Made by a program: the position numbers and the translations under genes
Shown: in pieces, positions 1 to 8,692 of the stretch
How positions within the stretch are numbered: the first letter of the stretch is position 1
Layout: each line of letters begins with the position of its first letter
Source: Actinomycetota bacterium
GTDB lineage: Bacteria > Actinomycetota > Acidimicrobiia > Acidimicrobiales > Ilumatobacteraceae
Length of the DNA: 44,933 bases
NCBI GenBank assembly: GCA_007279905.1
Contig: QYPH01000005.1
Coordinates: forward strand, 1-44,933
Direction: 5' to 3'
Notes under the pieces: model-generated
The model's input: the letters and a program-made list of their open reading frames with translations, nothing else
What the model was told of the DNA's origin: nothing
The model's database searches: none

Positions 1-6
1 AAGTAA

Positions 7-80
7 GGGCGCGTAGCTCAGTTGGTTAGAGCACTACCTCGACATGGTAGGGGTCCCGGGTTCGAGTCCCGTCGCGCCCA
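7..80 (+). tRNA. tRNA-Val (anticodon GAC)
   Basis: A full cloverleaf can be folded by eye. The 7-bp acceptor stem pairs GGGCGCG with CGCGCCC, the D arm is GCTC/GAGC, and the anticodon stem CTACC/GGTAG encloses loop TCGACAT with anticodon GAC. The T loop is the standard TTCGAGT. The first T-stem pair (C56 with T72) is a mismatch, while the other four pairs are good. The discriminator base is A and the CCA end is not encoded. An AT-rich stretch follows (ctagagatctagaaaataattttt), but its only hairpin is too weak to call a terminator. Confidence 0.96.
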
Positions 81-119
81 CTAGAGATCTAGAAAATAAT
101 TTTTGTTGTGCTTTGGCTG

Positions 120-1439
120 TCAAGCACCGGCATTCTTGACAATGGCCTCAGACTCACGAGCTGCGGCCTTGTAGATTCCTTTGCTCATCAGCGAAATCTC
201 GCTACGGCGGCGTTTGTCATAAATAGTCGCCCGATCGCCATGCACAGATGCATCGTCTGGGGCGGCCCAACCTGCAAGGTCGGCCAAATGGCATGCGAGG
301 CGTAGATCGGTCTCTGACAACTCGAGCGCACGCTGCATCAATACATGTGCGCCGCCTGCGAGATGGGCGAGTTCTTGGGCCACAACAGCATCGGGTGCTG
401 GCTTGAGTCGTGATGCCGCTCCGTCCCACCACCCGCCATACAGTCGCCAAATATTGCGAACCACAAATTCTGGCTCGTCATAAAACGGGCGCATGTATGG
501 CTTGTCGAGAATGTGTTGCGGAACTTTGACTGAGTGAATAATGGTGTCGAGAGTTTCACCCTCGTTCATCATCAGGACCACTTGGGAAACCAGAGTTTCG
601 AGCGAAGTCGCTATGTCGTCAAGCACGGTGGCGATGCGCTTTTTGCCCTCAATTGGTAAGCCGTGGGCTGGTAGTAGCAACTCTGGTCCTTGGGCAATCA
701 TGCGTCGCAATGCCGTTGCCCACTCGAGTGCGTAGCGCTGCACTTTTTGAGGGTTGCCAGCATTGGGGTAATTCCAGATCACGAAGTCGCCAGTGAAGAG
801 CCACTTCTTTTCAGGTATCCAACCCCATAGATGATCGTCTGTTTCGCCTCGAGCGTGGTGAAACTCGACCGTCGTGTTGCCTGCCTGAATGATGAGTTGA
901 TCAGAAAATGATTCGTCGGGTCGCAGAGTTGCAAGCGGAAGAAATTGGTGTGCATTTTCGCCAAGTGAGAGTGCTGCACTGAGGTTGCCCGTGTTAGGCC
1001 TCATGTCCGACTTGATGCCACCGAATTGACGTTGATTGATGCGCAAATTCCATTCGTTGGTAGTGGTGTAACGATCGATGCGCTTAACGACATTTTCGTG
1101 GCCAATCACGTGGGGAGTTGGTGCGCCTTGTGAAACAGCATCGTTGGCAAAAGCGAAACTGCCGCCAACATGATCGGCATGACCGTGTGTGTAGACAAGA
1201 GTGGAGATGGGTGATGTGCGCCAGGTACGAATGGATTGCACGACTGATTCACCGCTACCTGCGCCTGATGCATCGAAACACATCAGTCCGTCGCCGGTGT
1301 CCCACACAACTGAGTGGCTGAAACTCTCGACGATGGCAAGGTCTGTTGCGAGTTCGGTGATTTCGTTCGTGACTCGATTGAGTGGCTCGTCAACGATGCC
1401 GGAGTCGATGACTTTGGATGAGAGTTCGATCGGGTGCAT
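120..1439 (-). CDS. BDS1-like alkylsulfatase-family metallo-beta-lactamase hydrolase
   Basis: Predicted 439-aa zinc hydrolase of the metallo-beta-lactamase fold. The metal site HGHADH is at about residues 85-90, with a later GH, TGDF and PAHG that fit the remaining ligands. After the hydrolase core, the C-terminal part (QELAHLAGGAHVLMQRALEL onwards) resembles the alkylsulfatase dimerisation domain. The SCP2-like third domain of full-length SdsA1/BDS1 enzymes (about 650 aa) is absent. The family cleaves alkyl sulfates to alcohol and sulfate; the substrate here is unknown. The ORF track starts at a TTG (1445), but I prefer the ATG at 1439 because TAGAGT lies exactly 6 nt upstream. The gene follows an acyl-CoA dehydrogenase on the same strand, which suggests the released alkyl chain enters beta-oxidation (inference). 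Confidence 0.8.
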   Translation of the reverse strand: MHPIELSSKVIDSGIVDEPLNRVTNEITELATDLAIVESFSHSVVWDTGDGLMCFDASGAGSGESVVQSIRTWRTSPISTLVYTHGHADHVGGSFAFANDAVSQGAPTPHVIGHENVVKRIDRYTTTNEWNLRINQRQFGGIKSDMRPNTGNLSAALSLGENAHQFLPLATLRPDESFSDQLIIQAGNTTVEFHHARGETDDHLWGWIPEKKWLFTGDFVIWNYPNAGNPQKVQRYALEWATALRRMIAQGPELLLPAHGLPIEGKKRIATVLDDIATSLETLVSQVVLMMNEGETLDTIIHSVKVPQHILDKPYMRPFYDEPEFVVRNIWRLYGGWWDGAASRLKPAPDAVVAQELAHLAGGAHVLMQRALELSETDLRLACHLADLAGWAAPDDASVHGDRATIYDKRRRSEISLMSKGIYKAAARESEAIVKNAGA

Positions 1440-1445
1440 GGGCAA

Positions 1446-1451
1446 ACTCTA
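1446..1451 (-). promoter_or_regulatory. Candidate -10 box for the alkylsulfatase-like gene, overlapping the upstream stop codon
   Basis: On the minus strand TAGAGT lies 6 nt before the ATG at 1439, the leaderless geometry common in actinobacteria. The first three bases (TAG, 1449-1451) are the stop codon of the acyl-CoA dehydrogenase. No clear -35 box is visible. Confidence 0.5.
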
Positions 1452-2582
1452 GTTGCGGGCAGATTTCAAAATCGTGGCGGGCGGTTCTTTGGGTAGTCCC
1501 AGTACGCGCTCGCCCAAAATATTGCGCATCACATTGGAAGTGCCGCCCATGATCGTGTACCCAGAAGCATAGGCAAGGCCTTGGGTGACGTCATTCCACA
1601 TTGTTGCGTCCATGCCAAGCGTGTTGAATACAAAATTGGAAATTCGTGTTTCAAGTTCGGTGCAAAAACATTTTGTTGCAGCCGAGAAACCTGCTGGTGC
1701 TTGGCGCAGAGTTTCGCGAATCACCAGAATGCGACCAATGCGGTAACCGATTTCGATATTGGCGATTTCTTGACGCACGACCTTGTTGGTTGTGTCGGCT
1801 CGCTTGAGCGCCATGTCGTAGAGAGCCTTGTTCGACACAAGTCGGTCGATTCCTCCGCGCTCGTGTTCGAGTTGGCGCATGGTTTGTGCAAATGCGCCGC
1901 CTTGCACACCGACCAAGTTTGCCTTTGGCACGCGAACATCGGTATAGAAAACTTCGCAAAAATGACTATTCGTCGTCATGTCCTTGATCGGCCTGATGTC
2001 GATGCCTGGAATATTCATTGGCACGATAATTTCGCTGATACCTGCATGAGGTGGTCCGTCAGTGCTGGTGCGACAGATTAAGTAGCAGTAGTCAGCCACC
2101 TCGCCGAAGCTTGTCCAGATCTTTTGGCCATTGATGACCCACTCGTCACCGTCGTCGTGGGCAAATGTTTTGAGCGAGGCTAAGTCGCTGCCAGCATTTG
2201 GCTCGCTCATACCGATGCACCAGGTGGTTTTGCCCGCAAGCATCTTTGGTAAAAACTCATCTTGCTGCTGTTTCGAACCATAAGCAATCAGGGATGGTCC
2301 CATTTGTCGGTCGGCAAACCATGATGCAGCAATTGGTGCACCGGCCGAAATCATTTCTTCGGCAATGATCAAACGCTCGATGGCAGGGCGGCCACCTCCG
2401 CCAAACTCGGTTGGCCAAGTCATCCCTATCCATCCGAGTGCACCGAGTTCGGCCGAAAATTCTTTGGAGTAACCATTCATCCACGTGTCGTTAAACCGGC
2501 CGTAACGATTGACAGCATCTTGGGCAATTTCGCGTGCGCGCGTGCGCAATGCAACGTGTTCGGGGGCCCACTCAAAATCCAT
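1449..2582 (-). CDS. Acyl-CoA dehydrogenase family protein
   Basis: Predicted 377-aa FAD flavoprotein that introduces the first double bond in acyl-CoA beta-oxidation. The N-terminus MDFEWAPEHVALRTRAREIA is typical, the middle-domain CIGMSEPNAGSD and KIWTS segments bind FAD and substrate, and the C-terminal GGTSNVMRNILGERVLGLP motif closes the fold. The usual catalytic Glu before GTS (YEGTS in medium-chain enzymes) is Gly here. A Glu in the LEHERGG helix lies where isovaleryl-CoA-type enzymes carry theirs, so an alternative catalytic base is possible. The track start at 2636 is a TTG with a non-family extension; the ATG at 2582 fits the family and has TACCAT 7 nt upstream. Chain-length specificity cannot be read. 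Confidence 0.9.
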   Translation of the reverse strand: MDFEWAPEHVALRTRAREIAQDAVNRYGRFNDTWMNGYSKEFSAELGALGWIGMTWPTEFGGGGRPAIERLIIAEEMISAGAPIAASWFADRQMGPSLIAYGSKQQQDEFLPKMLAGKTTWCIGMSEPNAGSDLASLKTFAHDDGDEWVINGQKIWTSFGEVADYCYLICRTSTDGPPHAGISEIIVPMNIPGIDIRPIKDMTTNSHFCEVFYTDVRVPKANLVGVQGGAFAQTMRQLEHERGGIDRLVSNKALYDMALKRADTTNKVVRQEIANIEIGYRIGRILVIRETLRQAPAGFSAATKCFCTELETRISNFVFNTLGMDATMWNDVTQGLAYASGYTIMGGTSNVMRNILGERVLGLPKEPPATILKSARN

Positions 2583-2589
2583 TTTTATA

Positions 2590-2595
2590 ATGGTA
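2590..2595 (-). promoter_or_regulatory. Candidate -10 box for the acyl-CoA dehydrogenase (leaderless geometry)
   Basis: TACCAT on the minus strand is followed by 7 nt (tataaaa) and then the ATG at 2582. No Shine-Dalgarno sequence is present in this spacer. The rest of the 2583-2723 divergent region should also hold the icd promoter, where TATAAG/TAAGTT at 2680-2687 is a weak -10 candidate. Confidence 0.45.
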
Positions 2596-2723
2596 GGTGG
2601 TTGCAGTGCGTCATCGCCGTGTTGAAACAACGCCAAGCCTGTGGCGACACTGTTGTGGGGGTATTCTCTAGAAGTCGGATATAAGTTCCGGTCGCATTCG
2701 GATCAACAAGTTGGAGCCCCCTC

Positions 2724-3944
2724 ATGGCCGCAAAAATCAAGGTTCTCAATCCCGTAGTCGAACTCGATGGCGACGAAATGACGCGCATCATGTGGAAGTT
2801 CATCAAAGATCGATTGATCCTGCCGTATCTCGACATCAACCTCGAGTACTACGACTTAGGGATTGAGCATCGCGATGCAACGAATGATCAGGTTACGATT
2901 GATTCAGCACATGCCATTTTGAAGCACGGAGTTGGCATTAAGTGCGCCACCATCACACCCGACGAAGCTCGCGTCGAAGAATTTAATTTGAAGCAGATGT
3001 GGAAGTCGCCAAACGGAACTATTCGCAACATTCTGGACGGTGTGGTGTTTCGCGAACCGATTATTTGCAACAACATTCCCAAGTTGGTGCCGGGCTGGAC
3101 AAAGCCGATCGTGATTGGGCGTCATGCTCACGGCGATCAGTACAAGGCCACCGACTTTCGTATTCCTGGTGAGGGCACAGTGACGATGACGTATGTGCCA
3201 AAAGATGGAAGCAAGCCGATTGAGATGAAGGTTGCCGACTTCACCGGTTCTGGTGTGGTGATGGGCATGTATAACTTTGACGAATCGATTCGCAATTTTG
3301 CACGAGCAACCATGAACTATTCGTTGCAGCGCAACTATCCATTGTTCCTCAGCACAAAGAACACAATCTTGAAGGCATACGACGGCAGATTCAAGGACTT
3401 GTTTGAAGAAGTTTTTGTTTCAGAATTCAAAACACAATTTGATGCAGCAGGTCTTACCTACGAGCACCGCCTGATCGACGACATGGTTGCATGCATGTTG
3501 AGGTGGGAAGGCGGCTATGTGTGGGCGTGCAAGAACTATGACGGCGATGTGCAGTCAGATATCGTCGCGCAGGGTTTTGGTTCGCTTGGTTTAATGACAT
3601 CGGTACTGACAACGCCTGATGGTCGCGTGATGGAGTCGGAAGCCGCACACGGCACAGTTACTCGTCACTATCGTGATCACCAGGCTGGTAAAAAGACTTC
3701 GACCAACCCGATTGCATCAATCTTTGCGTGGACACGCGGGTTGGAGCATCGTGGCAAACTCGACAACACACCCGCCGTTATCGACTTTGCTCGCACAGTA
3801 GAAAAGGTGTGTGTAGAGGCTGTTGAAGCGGGCGAGATGACAAAAGACTTGTCGCTACTCGTCGGCGGCAACACGGCTCCATGGCAGACGACCGAAGAGT
3901 TTCTTGAGACTCTTGACCGCCGTCTTCAAAAGTCCATGGCGTAG
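2724..3944 (+). CDS. icd: NADP-dependent isocitrate dehydrogenase (eukaryote-like homodimer type)
   Basis: Cytosolic TCA enzyme converting isocitrate to 2-oxoglutarate, CO2 and NADPH. The 406-aa length and motifs belong to the dimeric NADP-IDH subfamily shared with eukaryotes: [14 protein letters not shown] at the N-terminus, [12 protein letters not shown] for substrate binding, [20 protein letters not shown] carrying metal-binding Asp residues, and [11 protein letters not shown] for NADP binding. The start ATG follows GGAG with 8 nt spacing. It is transcribed divergently from the acyl-CoA dehydrogenase and is followed after 8 nt by a quinone oxidoreductase on the same strand. Citrate synthase and aconitase lie within the next 8 kb, so three consecutive TCA steps are grouped here. 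Confidence 0.97.
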   Translation: MAAKIKVLNPVVELDGDEMTRIMWKFIKDRLILPYLDINLEYYDLGIEHRDATNDQVTIDSAHAILKHGVGIKCATITPDEARVEEFNLKQMWKSPNGTIRNILDGVVFREPIICNNIPKLVPGWTKPIVIGRHAHGDQYKATDFRIPGEGTVTMTYVPKDGSKPIEMKVADFTGSGVVMGMYNFDESIRNFARATMNYSLQRNYPLFLSTKNTILKAYDGRFKDLFEEVFVSEFKTQFDAAGLTYEHRLIDDMVACMLRWEGGYVWACKNYDGDVQSDIVAQGFGSLGLMTSVLTTPDGRVMESEAAHGTVTRHYRDHQAGKKTSTNPIASIFAWTRGLEHRGKLDNTPAVIDFARTVEKVCVEAVEAGEMTKDLSLLVGGNTAPWQTTEEFLETLDRRLQKSMA

Positions 3945-3952
3945 ATCGAATT

Positions 3953-4939
3953 ATGCGCGCAGTTGTATTGCGAAGTCACGGTGGTGTCGAGGTATTGACA
4001 TTTGAAGACATCGACGCACCTACACCTGGCCCCGAAGAAGTGCTTGTGCGAGTACGTGCAACAAGTCTTAATCGCGCCGACTTGCTGCAACGAATGGGCT
4101 TTTATCCAAACCCGTTTCCCGATACGCACGATGTGCCCGGAATGGAATTTTCTGGAACCGTGATTGGTCTTGGCTCACGAGTGCGCGCATGGAAATTGGG
4201 TGACGAGGTCATGGGAATAGTGAGTGGCGGTGCATATGCCGAACAATTGGTGATTCATGAGCGTCAGGCAATGCGCATACCAGCAAATGTTTCACTCGCT
4301 GATGCTGCTGCTATCCCCGAAGTGTTTATCACTGCATGGGATGCACTTGTCGTGCAGGGCGGATTGACGAACGGTCGTTGGGCGCTTGTGCATGCTGCGG
4401 CCTCGGGTGTGGGCACCGCAGCAATACAGATTTGCAAAGCAATTGGTGCGCGCGTGATTGCTACATGTTCAACAAACAAGGTGGATGCATGCAGGGCACT
4501 TGGCGCAGATGTAGTTGTTGACTACAAGACCGAAGATTTCGTGGATGCCGTGAAGGTGGCGACTGGTGGTCGTGGCGTAGACGCGGTGCTCGACGTGATC
4601 GGTGGCGACTATGTGGACCGCAACGTCGCATGTCTTGCCCTCAAGGGTCACATTGTGCAAGTGGGTGTCATGGCCGGCGGAAACATCTCGTTCAATCTCG
4701 GTGCGATGATGGGCAAGCGCGCCAAATTATCGGGAACCGTTTTGCGCGCGCGTCCGCTTGAAGAAAAGATTGCCATAAGCCAGCGCTTTGCTAGCGAGGT
4801 TTTGCCGTTGTTTGAGTCTGGGGCGATCAATCCAGTGATCGACAGGCGATATGCATTTGTGGATATTGCCCAAGGACATACGCACATGGAATCAAATGCC
4901 AACATTGGCAAAATCGTGATTGATATCAGCGCAAATTAG
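3953..4939 (+). CDS. NAD(P)H quinone oxidoreductase, zinc-independent MDR family (PIG3-like)
   Basis: Predicted 328-aa medium-chain dehydrogenase/reductase. The GroES-like N-terminal domain carries LNRADLLQRMGFYP and PGMEFSGTV, and the Rossmann domain carries the nucleotide motif AAASGVGTAAIQICKA and later VDAVLDVIGGDYV. The length and the absence of the catalytic and structural zinc ligands of alcohol dehydrogenases place it with quinone oxidoreductases such as human PIG3 (TP53I3). The family reduces quinones or alpha,beta-unsaturated carbonyls with NADPH. It starts 8 nt after icd without a clear Shine-Dalgarno, so co-transcription with icd is likely. Its TAG stop overlaps the convergent gltA stop by 4 bases. 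Confidence 0.88.
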   Translation: MRAVVLRSHGGVEVLTFEDIDAPTPGPEEVLVRVRATSLNRADLLQRMGFYPNPFPDTHDVPGMEFSGTVIGLGSRVRAWKLGDEVMGIVSGGAYAEQLVIHERQAMRIPANVSLADAAAIPEVFITAWDALVVQGGLTNGRWALVHAAASGVGTAAIQICKAIGARVIATCSTNKVDACRALGADVVVDYKTEDFVDAVKVATGGRGVDAVLDVIGGDYVDRNVACLALKGHIVQVGVMAGGNISFNLGAMMGKRAKLSGTVLRARPLEEKIAISQRFASEVLPLFESGAINPVIDRRYAFVDIAQGHTHMESNANIGKIVIDISAN

Positions 4940-6204
4940 CGCTTGTTCATCTCCACATAATTGCGCTCGTCGACGCCGGTGTACCACTGGCGAGGGCGGC
5001 TGATCTTTTGTTCTTTGTCTTTGAGCAACTCGGACATGTGTGCGAGCCAGCCAACCGTGCGAGGGATGGCAAACAGCACCGTAAACATCTCGACAGGGAA
5101 GCCAAGTGCCTGGTAAATCAGACCAGAGTAGAAGTCGACGTTTGGGTACAACTTGCGTGAGATGAAGTATTCGTCGTTGAGTGCGACTTCTTCGAGTTTG
5201 AGTGCCACATCAAGAAGTGGGTTTCTGCCCGTTACTTCAAAAACGTCGTACGCGGCCTTCTTGAGGATGGTCGCACGTGGATCAAAGTTTTTGTAGACGC
5301 GGTGACCAAAACCCATGAGTCGGTCATCGCCATTCTTTACTTGCTCAACAAAAGCAGAAACGTTTTTAACATCACCGATCTCGTTGAGCATGTGAATCAC
5401 GGCTTCATTGGCACCTCCATGCAGTGGGCCTGATAGCGCTGCGGCTGCCGCAGCTGTTGCAGAATATGGGTCGGCATTTGCCGAGGCAACTACGCGCATG
5501 GCTGTCGTGCTACAGTTTTGCTCGTGGTCTGCGTGCAAGATAAATAACACGTCCATGGCGCGAGCAAGCGCCGGATGCACTGTGTAGTCGTCACCGGTGC
5601 GGTACATCATGTTGAGGAAGTTCTGCGCGTATGACATCGAGTTGTTTGGCAAAACGAAGGGCAAGCCAGATGAAAATCGATAAGTCATTGCTGCAATGGT
5701 CGGTACTTTGGCAACAAGTCGAAGAATCTGCTTGTTGAGTACATCTTCGTCGAAAATATTTTTGGAATCGTCGTAGAAAGTGCCGAGAGCAGCAATAGCC
5801 GAAATAAACATTCCCATTGGGTGCGCGTCGTAATGGAAGCCGTCAACGAAGCGTTTGCGCATGTTTTCGTGAATCATCGTGTGATGAGTGACGTCAAACT
5901 GCCATTTCTCTGCTTGTTGAGTTGTTGGAAGTTCGCCGTTGAGCAGCAGGTATGCAACTTCAAGGAAAGTTGATTGTTCGGCAAGCTGTTCGATTGGGTA
6001 GCCGCGATAACGCAGGACACCTGCTTCGCCATCGAGATAGGTGATGGATGATGCGCACGCTGCTGTCGACAAAAATGCTGGGTCGTACATGCGAAGATTT
6101 GGATCGAGCTCACGTAGCGCCGACGAGGCAAAGACGCCATCTTTGACTTGAACAGTAACTTTCTTGCCTGTTCGGTCATCGATGATGGTGATTGTTTCAG
6201 CCAT
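4936..6204 (-). CDS. gltA: Citrate synthase
   Basis: Condenses acetyl-CoA and oxaloacetate to citrate. The protein is 422 aa, matching type II (hexameric, Gram-negative-like) bacterial enzymes with a beta-rich N-terminal domain. Catalytic residues are recognisable: His262 in PLHGGANEA, His301 in GFGHRVYKNFDPRA and Asp357 in PNVDFYSG. The track start at 6246 adds 14 residues; I chose the ATG at 6204 because GAAGGGA lies about 7 nt upstream and MAETITI fits the family. A TAAACT element at 6252-6257 on the minus strand could give gltA its own promoter with a leader of about 40 nt, although it also follows the carboxylase gene by only 65 nt. Confidence 0.97.
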   Translation of the reverse strand: MAETITIIDDRTGKKVTVQVKDGVFASSALRELDPNLRMYDPAFLSTAACASSITYLDGEAGVLRYRGYPIEQLAEQSTFLEVAYLLLNGELPTTQQAEKWQFDVTHHTMIHENMRKRFVDGFHYDAHPMGMFISAIAALGTFYDDSKNIFDEDVLNKQILRLVAKVPTIAAMTYRFSSGLPFVLPNNSMSYAQNFLNMMYRTGDDYTVHPALARAMDVLFILHADHEQNCSTTAMRVVASANADPYSATAAAAAALSGPLHGGANEAVIHMLNEIGDVKNVSAFVEQVKNGDDRLMGFGHRVYKNFDPRATILKKAAYDVFEVTGRNPLLDVALKLEEVALNDEYFISRKLYPNVDFYSGLIYQALGFPVEMFTVLFAIPRTVGWLAHMSELLKDKEQKISRPRQWYTGVDERNYVEMNKR

Positions 6205-6269
6205 CTGGATTCCCTTCAATTTTGGTGAGGAGCTTCCTGTCCCCAAACACGAGTTTAGCGGTTGCTTCG

Positions 6270-7643
6270 CTATAGGGGCGTGTTGTCGTGCTTGCGTGAA
6301 GGAAGTCGCTCGCGTTTGTCGCGCAGCATCGTAAATGCGGCCGAGATTTCACGTCGTGTATCTGCCGGGTTAATTACTGCATCGATGTAGCCGCGCTCGG
6401 CTGCCACATATGGATTGAGCAGTCGCTCGGTGTAGTCGGCTTCAAATGCTGCTCGTTCTTCAGGAGTTGAGCGACGTTGCAAAATCGCGGCGGCTTGCCC
6501 GGCACCCATGACGGCAAGTTCGGCACTTGGCCACGCCATGCACAAATCGTTGCCCATGCCCTTGGAGTCCATCACGATGTAGGCGCCACCGTAACTCTTG
6601 CGCAAGATGACGCACACACGAGGCACGGTTGCTCGAGCATAAGCAAAGACGAGTTGGCCTCCATGGCGGATCATTCCGCGCCACTCGAGATCTTTGCCAG
6701 GATAGAAACCTGGGGTGTCGACAAGGGTGAGCAGAGGAATGTTGAACGCATCGCAGAATGAAACAAAGCGCGCGGCTTTTTGTGATGCTGGAATATCGAG
6801 TGTGCCAGCCAACACCATTGGCTGATTGGCAACTACTCCAACAGATTCACCACTGATGGTGATGAATGCGGTAATGACGTTGGCAGCCCAACGCTCGCGT
6901 ATCTCAAACATGTCGCCGTCGTCGGCTATTGCTCGGATCACTTTACGCACGTCATAACTGCCTGTCGCCGTGTCGGGAATGACTGTGCCGGCTTCTGGAG
7001 TAAGGCGATCGTCTGGGTCGTTTGTTGCAATGTGTGAAGCAACGCTGTCGACGTTGTCGGGAATGAATGACAAGAGTTGTTCGAGGGCGATCAGCGCACT
7101 CGCGACATCGTCTACAACCAAGCTTGCTACTCCGCTTTGGCGAGAGTGAGCGTCAGTGCCACCCAGCTCTTCGTTGGTCATGGTGATGCCGGTAAATTCG
7201 GCAACCATGGTGGGGCCAGACACAAATGCATACGAATCTTTGGTCATGATCACAAAGTCGCTCAGACCAATCAGCAGCGCTGGACCACTCACGGCTGGTC
7301 CGGTCACGATGGTGAAGATAGGAACGATGCCAGAGCACATTGCTACACGGCGCGCTGCTTGACCCCAGCCAAACAACGCATCGATGCCACCCAAAATGTC
7401 TGCACCAGACGATGCCATCGACAACACCAATGGCAAGCGTTGATTGAGTGCGGTTGTGGCAGCATTGGCGATTACTCCAGACGCTTCTGCCGAGAGTGCG
7501 CCGTAGTGAATGGATGGATCTATCTCGACCCAGACAACATTGCGTTGAGATTCTGCAAGTAACCGAACGTCGGCGCTCACTGCGCCCTTGACTGCTTTTT
7601 GCAGTTGAACCGAGGTTGACACTTCGCTGCTCACACCAATCAC
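6270..7643 (-). CDS. Acyl-CoA carboxylase carboxyltransferase (AccD/PccB-like), N-terminally short
   Basis: Predicted carboxyltransferase beta subunit that moves carboxyl from carboxybiotin to an acyl-CoA. The C-terminal half is canonical: VDTPGFYPGKDLEWRG, KSYGGAYIVM (second oxyanion hole) and a tail ending RERLPSRKHDNTPL as in propionyl-CoA carboxylase PccB. At 457 aa it lacks roughly the first 60 residues of the usual 510-530 aa subunit, and the first oxyanion-hole motif SGGAR reads SSGAD. The start is GTG at 7643, which overlaps the LysR stop as GTGA, so the short N-terminus looks genuine. No biotin carboxylase or biotin carrier gene lies in the window. Substrate unknown; catalytic activity is uncertain. 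Confidence 0.82.
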   Translation of the reverse strand: MIGVSSEVSTSVQLQKAVKGAVSADVRLLAESQRNVVWVEIDPSIHYGALSAEASGVIANAATTALNQRLPLVLSMASSGADILGGIDALFGWGQAARRVAMCSGIVPIFTIVTGPAVSGPALLIGLSDFVIMTKDSYAFVSGPTMVAEFTGITMTNEELGGTDAHSRQSGVASLVVDDVASALIALEQLLSFIPDNVDSVASHIATNDPDDRLTPEAGTVIPDTATGSYDVRKVIRAIADDGDMFEIRERWAANVITAFITISGESVGVVANQPMVLAGTLDIPASQKAARFVSFCDAFNIPLLTLVDTPGFYPGKDLEWRGMIRHGGQLVFAYARATVPRVCVILRKSYGGAYIVMDSKGMGNDLCMAWPSAELAVMGAGQAAAILQRRSTPEERAAFEADYTERLLNPYVAAERGYIDAVINPADTRREISAAFTMLRDKRERLPSRKHDNTPL

Positions 7644-8587
7644 GCTTTGACTGTAGGCGAAGATTGGCTGGGTGAAACAAGAGTCGTGGTGACGCCTGGT
7701 TGGCGGTCGCCACTTTTTGCTACAACATTCTTGGTGACTTCGAGCGTGGCACGAGTTGACTTATTTGGAATTGGTCGGCGACGCGATGCCCAGCCGACCA
7801 CTCGTCGAGGAAGTTCGGGAATTGCAACTCTCACGAAGTTGCCCTTGAGCCATCCCGGAATTGCAGTGGCTGGCACAATCGCGGGTCCAAATCCTTCGAA
7901 AGCAAGCGATGTCAAGAGACGCACACCATCGATTTCCGCTTGAGGTATAAATGCAAGCCGTTGTGTGCCTGCTGCACGATCAATGATTCGTCGAAGTGCG
8001 GTGTTGCGTGGCGCGAGCAGAAGTGGTTCGGTAACAAGTTCTGCAATGGCGATGCTCTCGAGCGAAGCCCAACGATGTTTTGCGTGCACGAGCAACACGA
8101 GGTCTTCAGAAAACAATGGTTCAAGAACGAGTTCGGGGTCGTCGACGGGGAAGTGAACGATGGCCGCGTCGAGTTCGCCACTGAGCACGCGAGGAATCAG
8201 AGTGGAGGTGCCGCCTTCATGGATGATGGCGCGCACGAGCGGGTGTGCTTTTTTGAGAGCAGGAAGAAGGAGGGGCATCAGCCAACGACCGGTAGTTCCG
8301 ATGCATCCAAGCCGTGTTTCACCTTCAATTTCGGTGTCGCTCGAGTGAATGTCGGCTTCAATATCTTCGAGTTCGTGAATGATTCGCCGAGCGCGCTCGA
8401 CGACCACAACACCTTCGTCGGTAAGCGCCCCACCATTGCGCTCGACGAGCAACACTCCGAGATCTTTTTCGAGCCTGGAGATATGGGCCGAGACATTGCT
8501 TTGTACGGTTCCGAGTGCACGAGCAGCGCCTGAAAACGAGCCATGATCGGCAATTGCGATCAGGCTGGCTAAGTGGCGGATCTCCAT
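7640..8587 (-). CDS. LysR-type transcriptional regulator
   Basis: Predicted 315-aa LysR-family DNA-binding regulator. The winged helix-turn-helix is at residues 1-60 (MEIRHLASLIAIADHGSFSG, then VQSNVSAHISRLEKDLG), followed by a two-lobed effector domain starting near GETRLGCIGTTGRWLMP. The track start at 8617 is a GTG; the ATG at 8587 gives the standard LysR N-terminus and has TATCCT 7 nt upstream. Its TGA stop overlaps the GTG of the carboxyltransferase (GTGA), so the two are translationally coupled, unlike the usual divergent LysR layout. This suggests regulator and enzyme are made together, and that gltA next door may be in the same regulon (inference). Effector unknown. Confidence 0.92.
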   Translation of the reverse strand: MEIRHLASLIAIADHGSFSGAARALGTVQSNVSAHISRLEKDLGVLLVERNGGALTDEGVVVVERARRIIHELEDIEADIHSSDTEIEGETRLGCIGTTGRWLMPLLLPALKKAHPLVRAIIHEGGTSTLIPRVLSGELDAAIVHFPVDDPELVLEPLFSEDLVLLVHAKHRWASLESIAIAELVTEPLLLAPRNTALRRIIDRAAGTQRLAFIPQAEIDGVRLLTSLAFEGFGPAIVPATAIPGWLKGNFVRVAIPELPRRVVGWASRRRPIPNKSTRATLEVTKNVVAKSGDRQPGVTTTLVSPSQSSPTVKA

Positions 8588-8594
8588 ACGCCAC

Positions 8595-8600
8595 AGGATA
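8595..8600 (-). promoter_or_regulatory. Candidate -10 box for lysR (leaderless geometry)
   Basis: TATCCT on the minus strand, then gtggcgt (7 nt), then ATG at 8587. The same box, TATCCTGT, precedes mshD at the same distance. Confidence 0.5.
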
Positions 8601-8616
8601 GCCAAAAAGTGGCTCA

Positions 8617-8637
8617 CCTATCTCAAAAATAGATAGG
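8617..8637. promoter_or_regulatory. Inverted repeat upstream of lysR, candidate LysR operator
   Basis: CCTATCT-caaaaat-AGATAGG is a perfect 7-bp inverted repeat with a 7-nt AT-rich spacer. It lies 30-50 bp upstream of the LysR start, at about the -35 region of the TATCCT promoter, where autoregulatory LysR sites usually sit. Its size fits the T-N11-A type of LysR box. It could instead affect the 6C RNA promoter on the other strand. Confidence 0.45.
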
Positions 8638-8656
8638 GGATATCATGTCGTTCGCC

Positions 8657-8686
8657 TTGCGTGCTTACCCAATGGTAGGCCATACT
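8657..8686 (+). promoter_or_regulatory. Candidate promoter of the 6C RNA
   Basis: TTGCGT (8657-8662) and CATACT (8681-8686) are separated by 18 nt on the plus strand and would start transcription near 8693, just before the first C-rich hairpin. Confidence 0.35.
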
Positions 8687-8692
8687 AGATAC

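Noticed and set aside
81-119. Possible intrinsic terminator after tRNA-Val(GAC)
   Set aside because: CTAGA-GA-TCTAG followed by AT-rich sequence would leave a two-base loop; too weak to call.
7077-7562. 161-aa plus-strand ORF opposite the carboxyltransferase
   Set aside because: Antisense to a conserved enzyme, no motif and no ribosome site.
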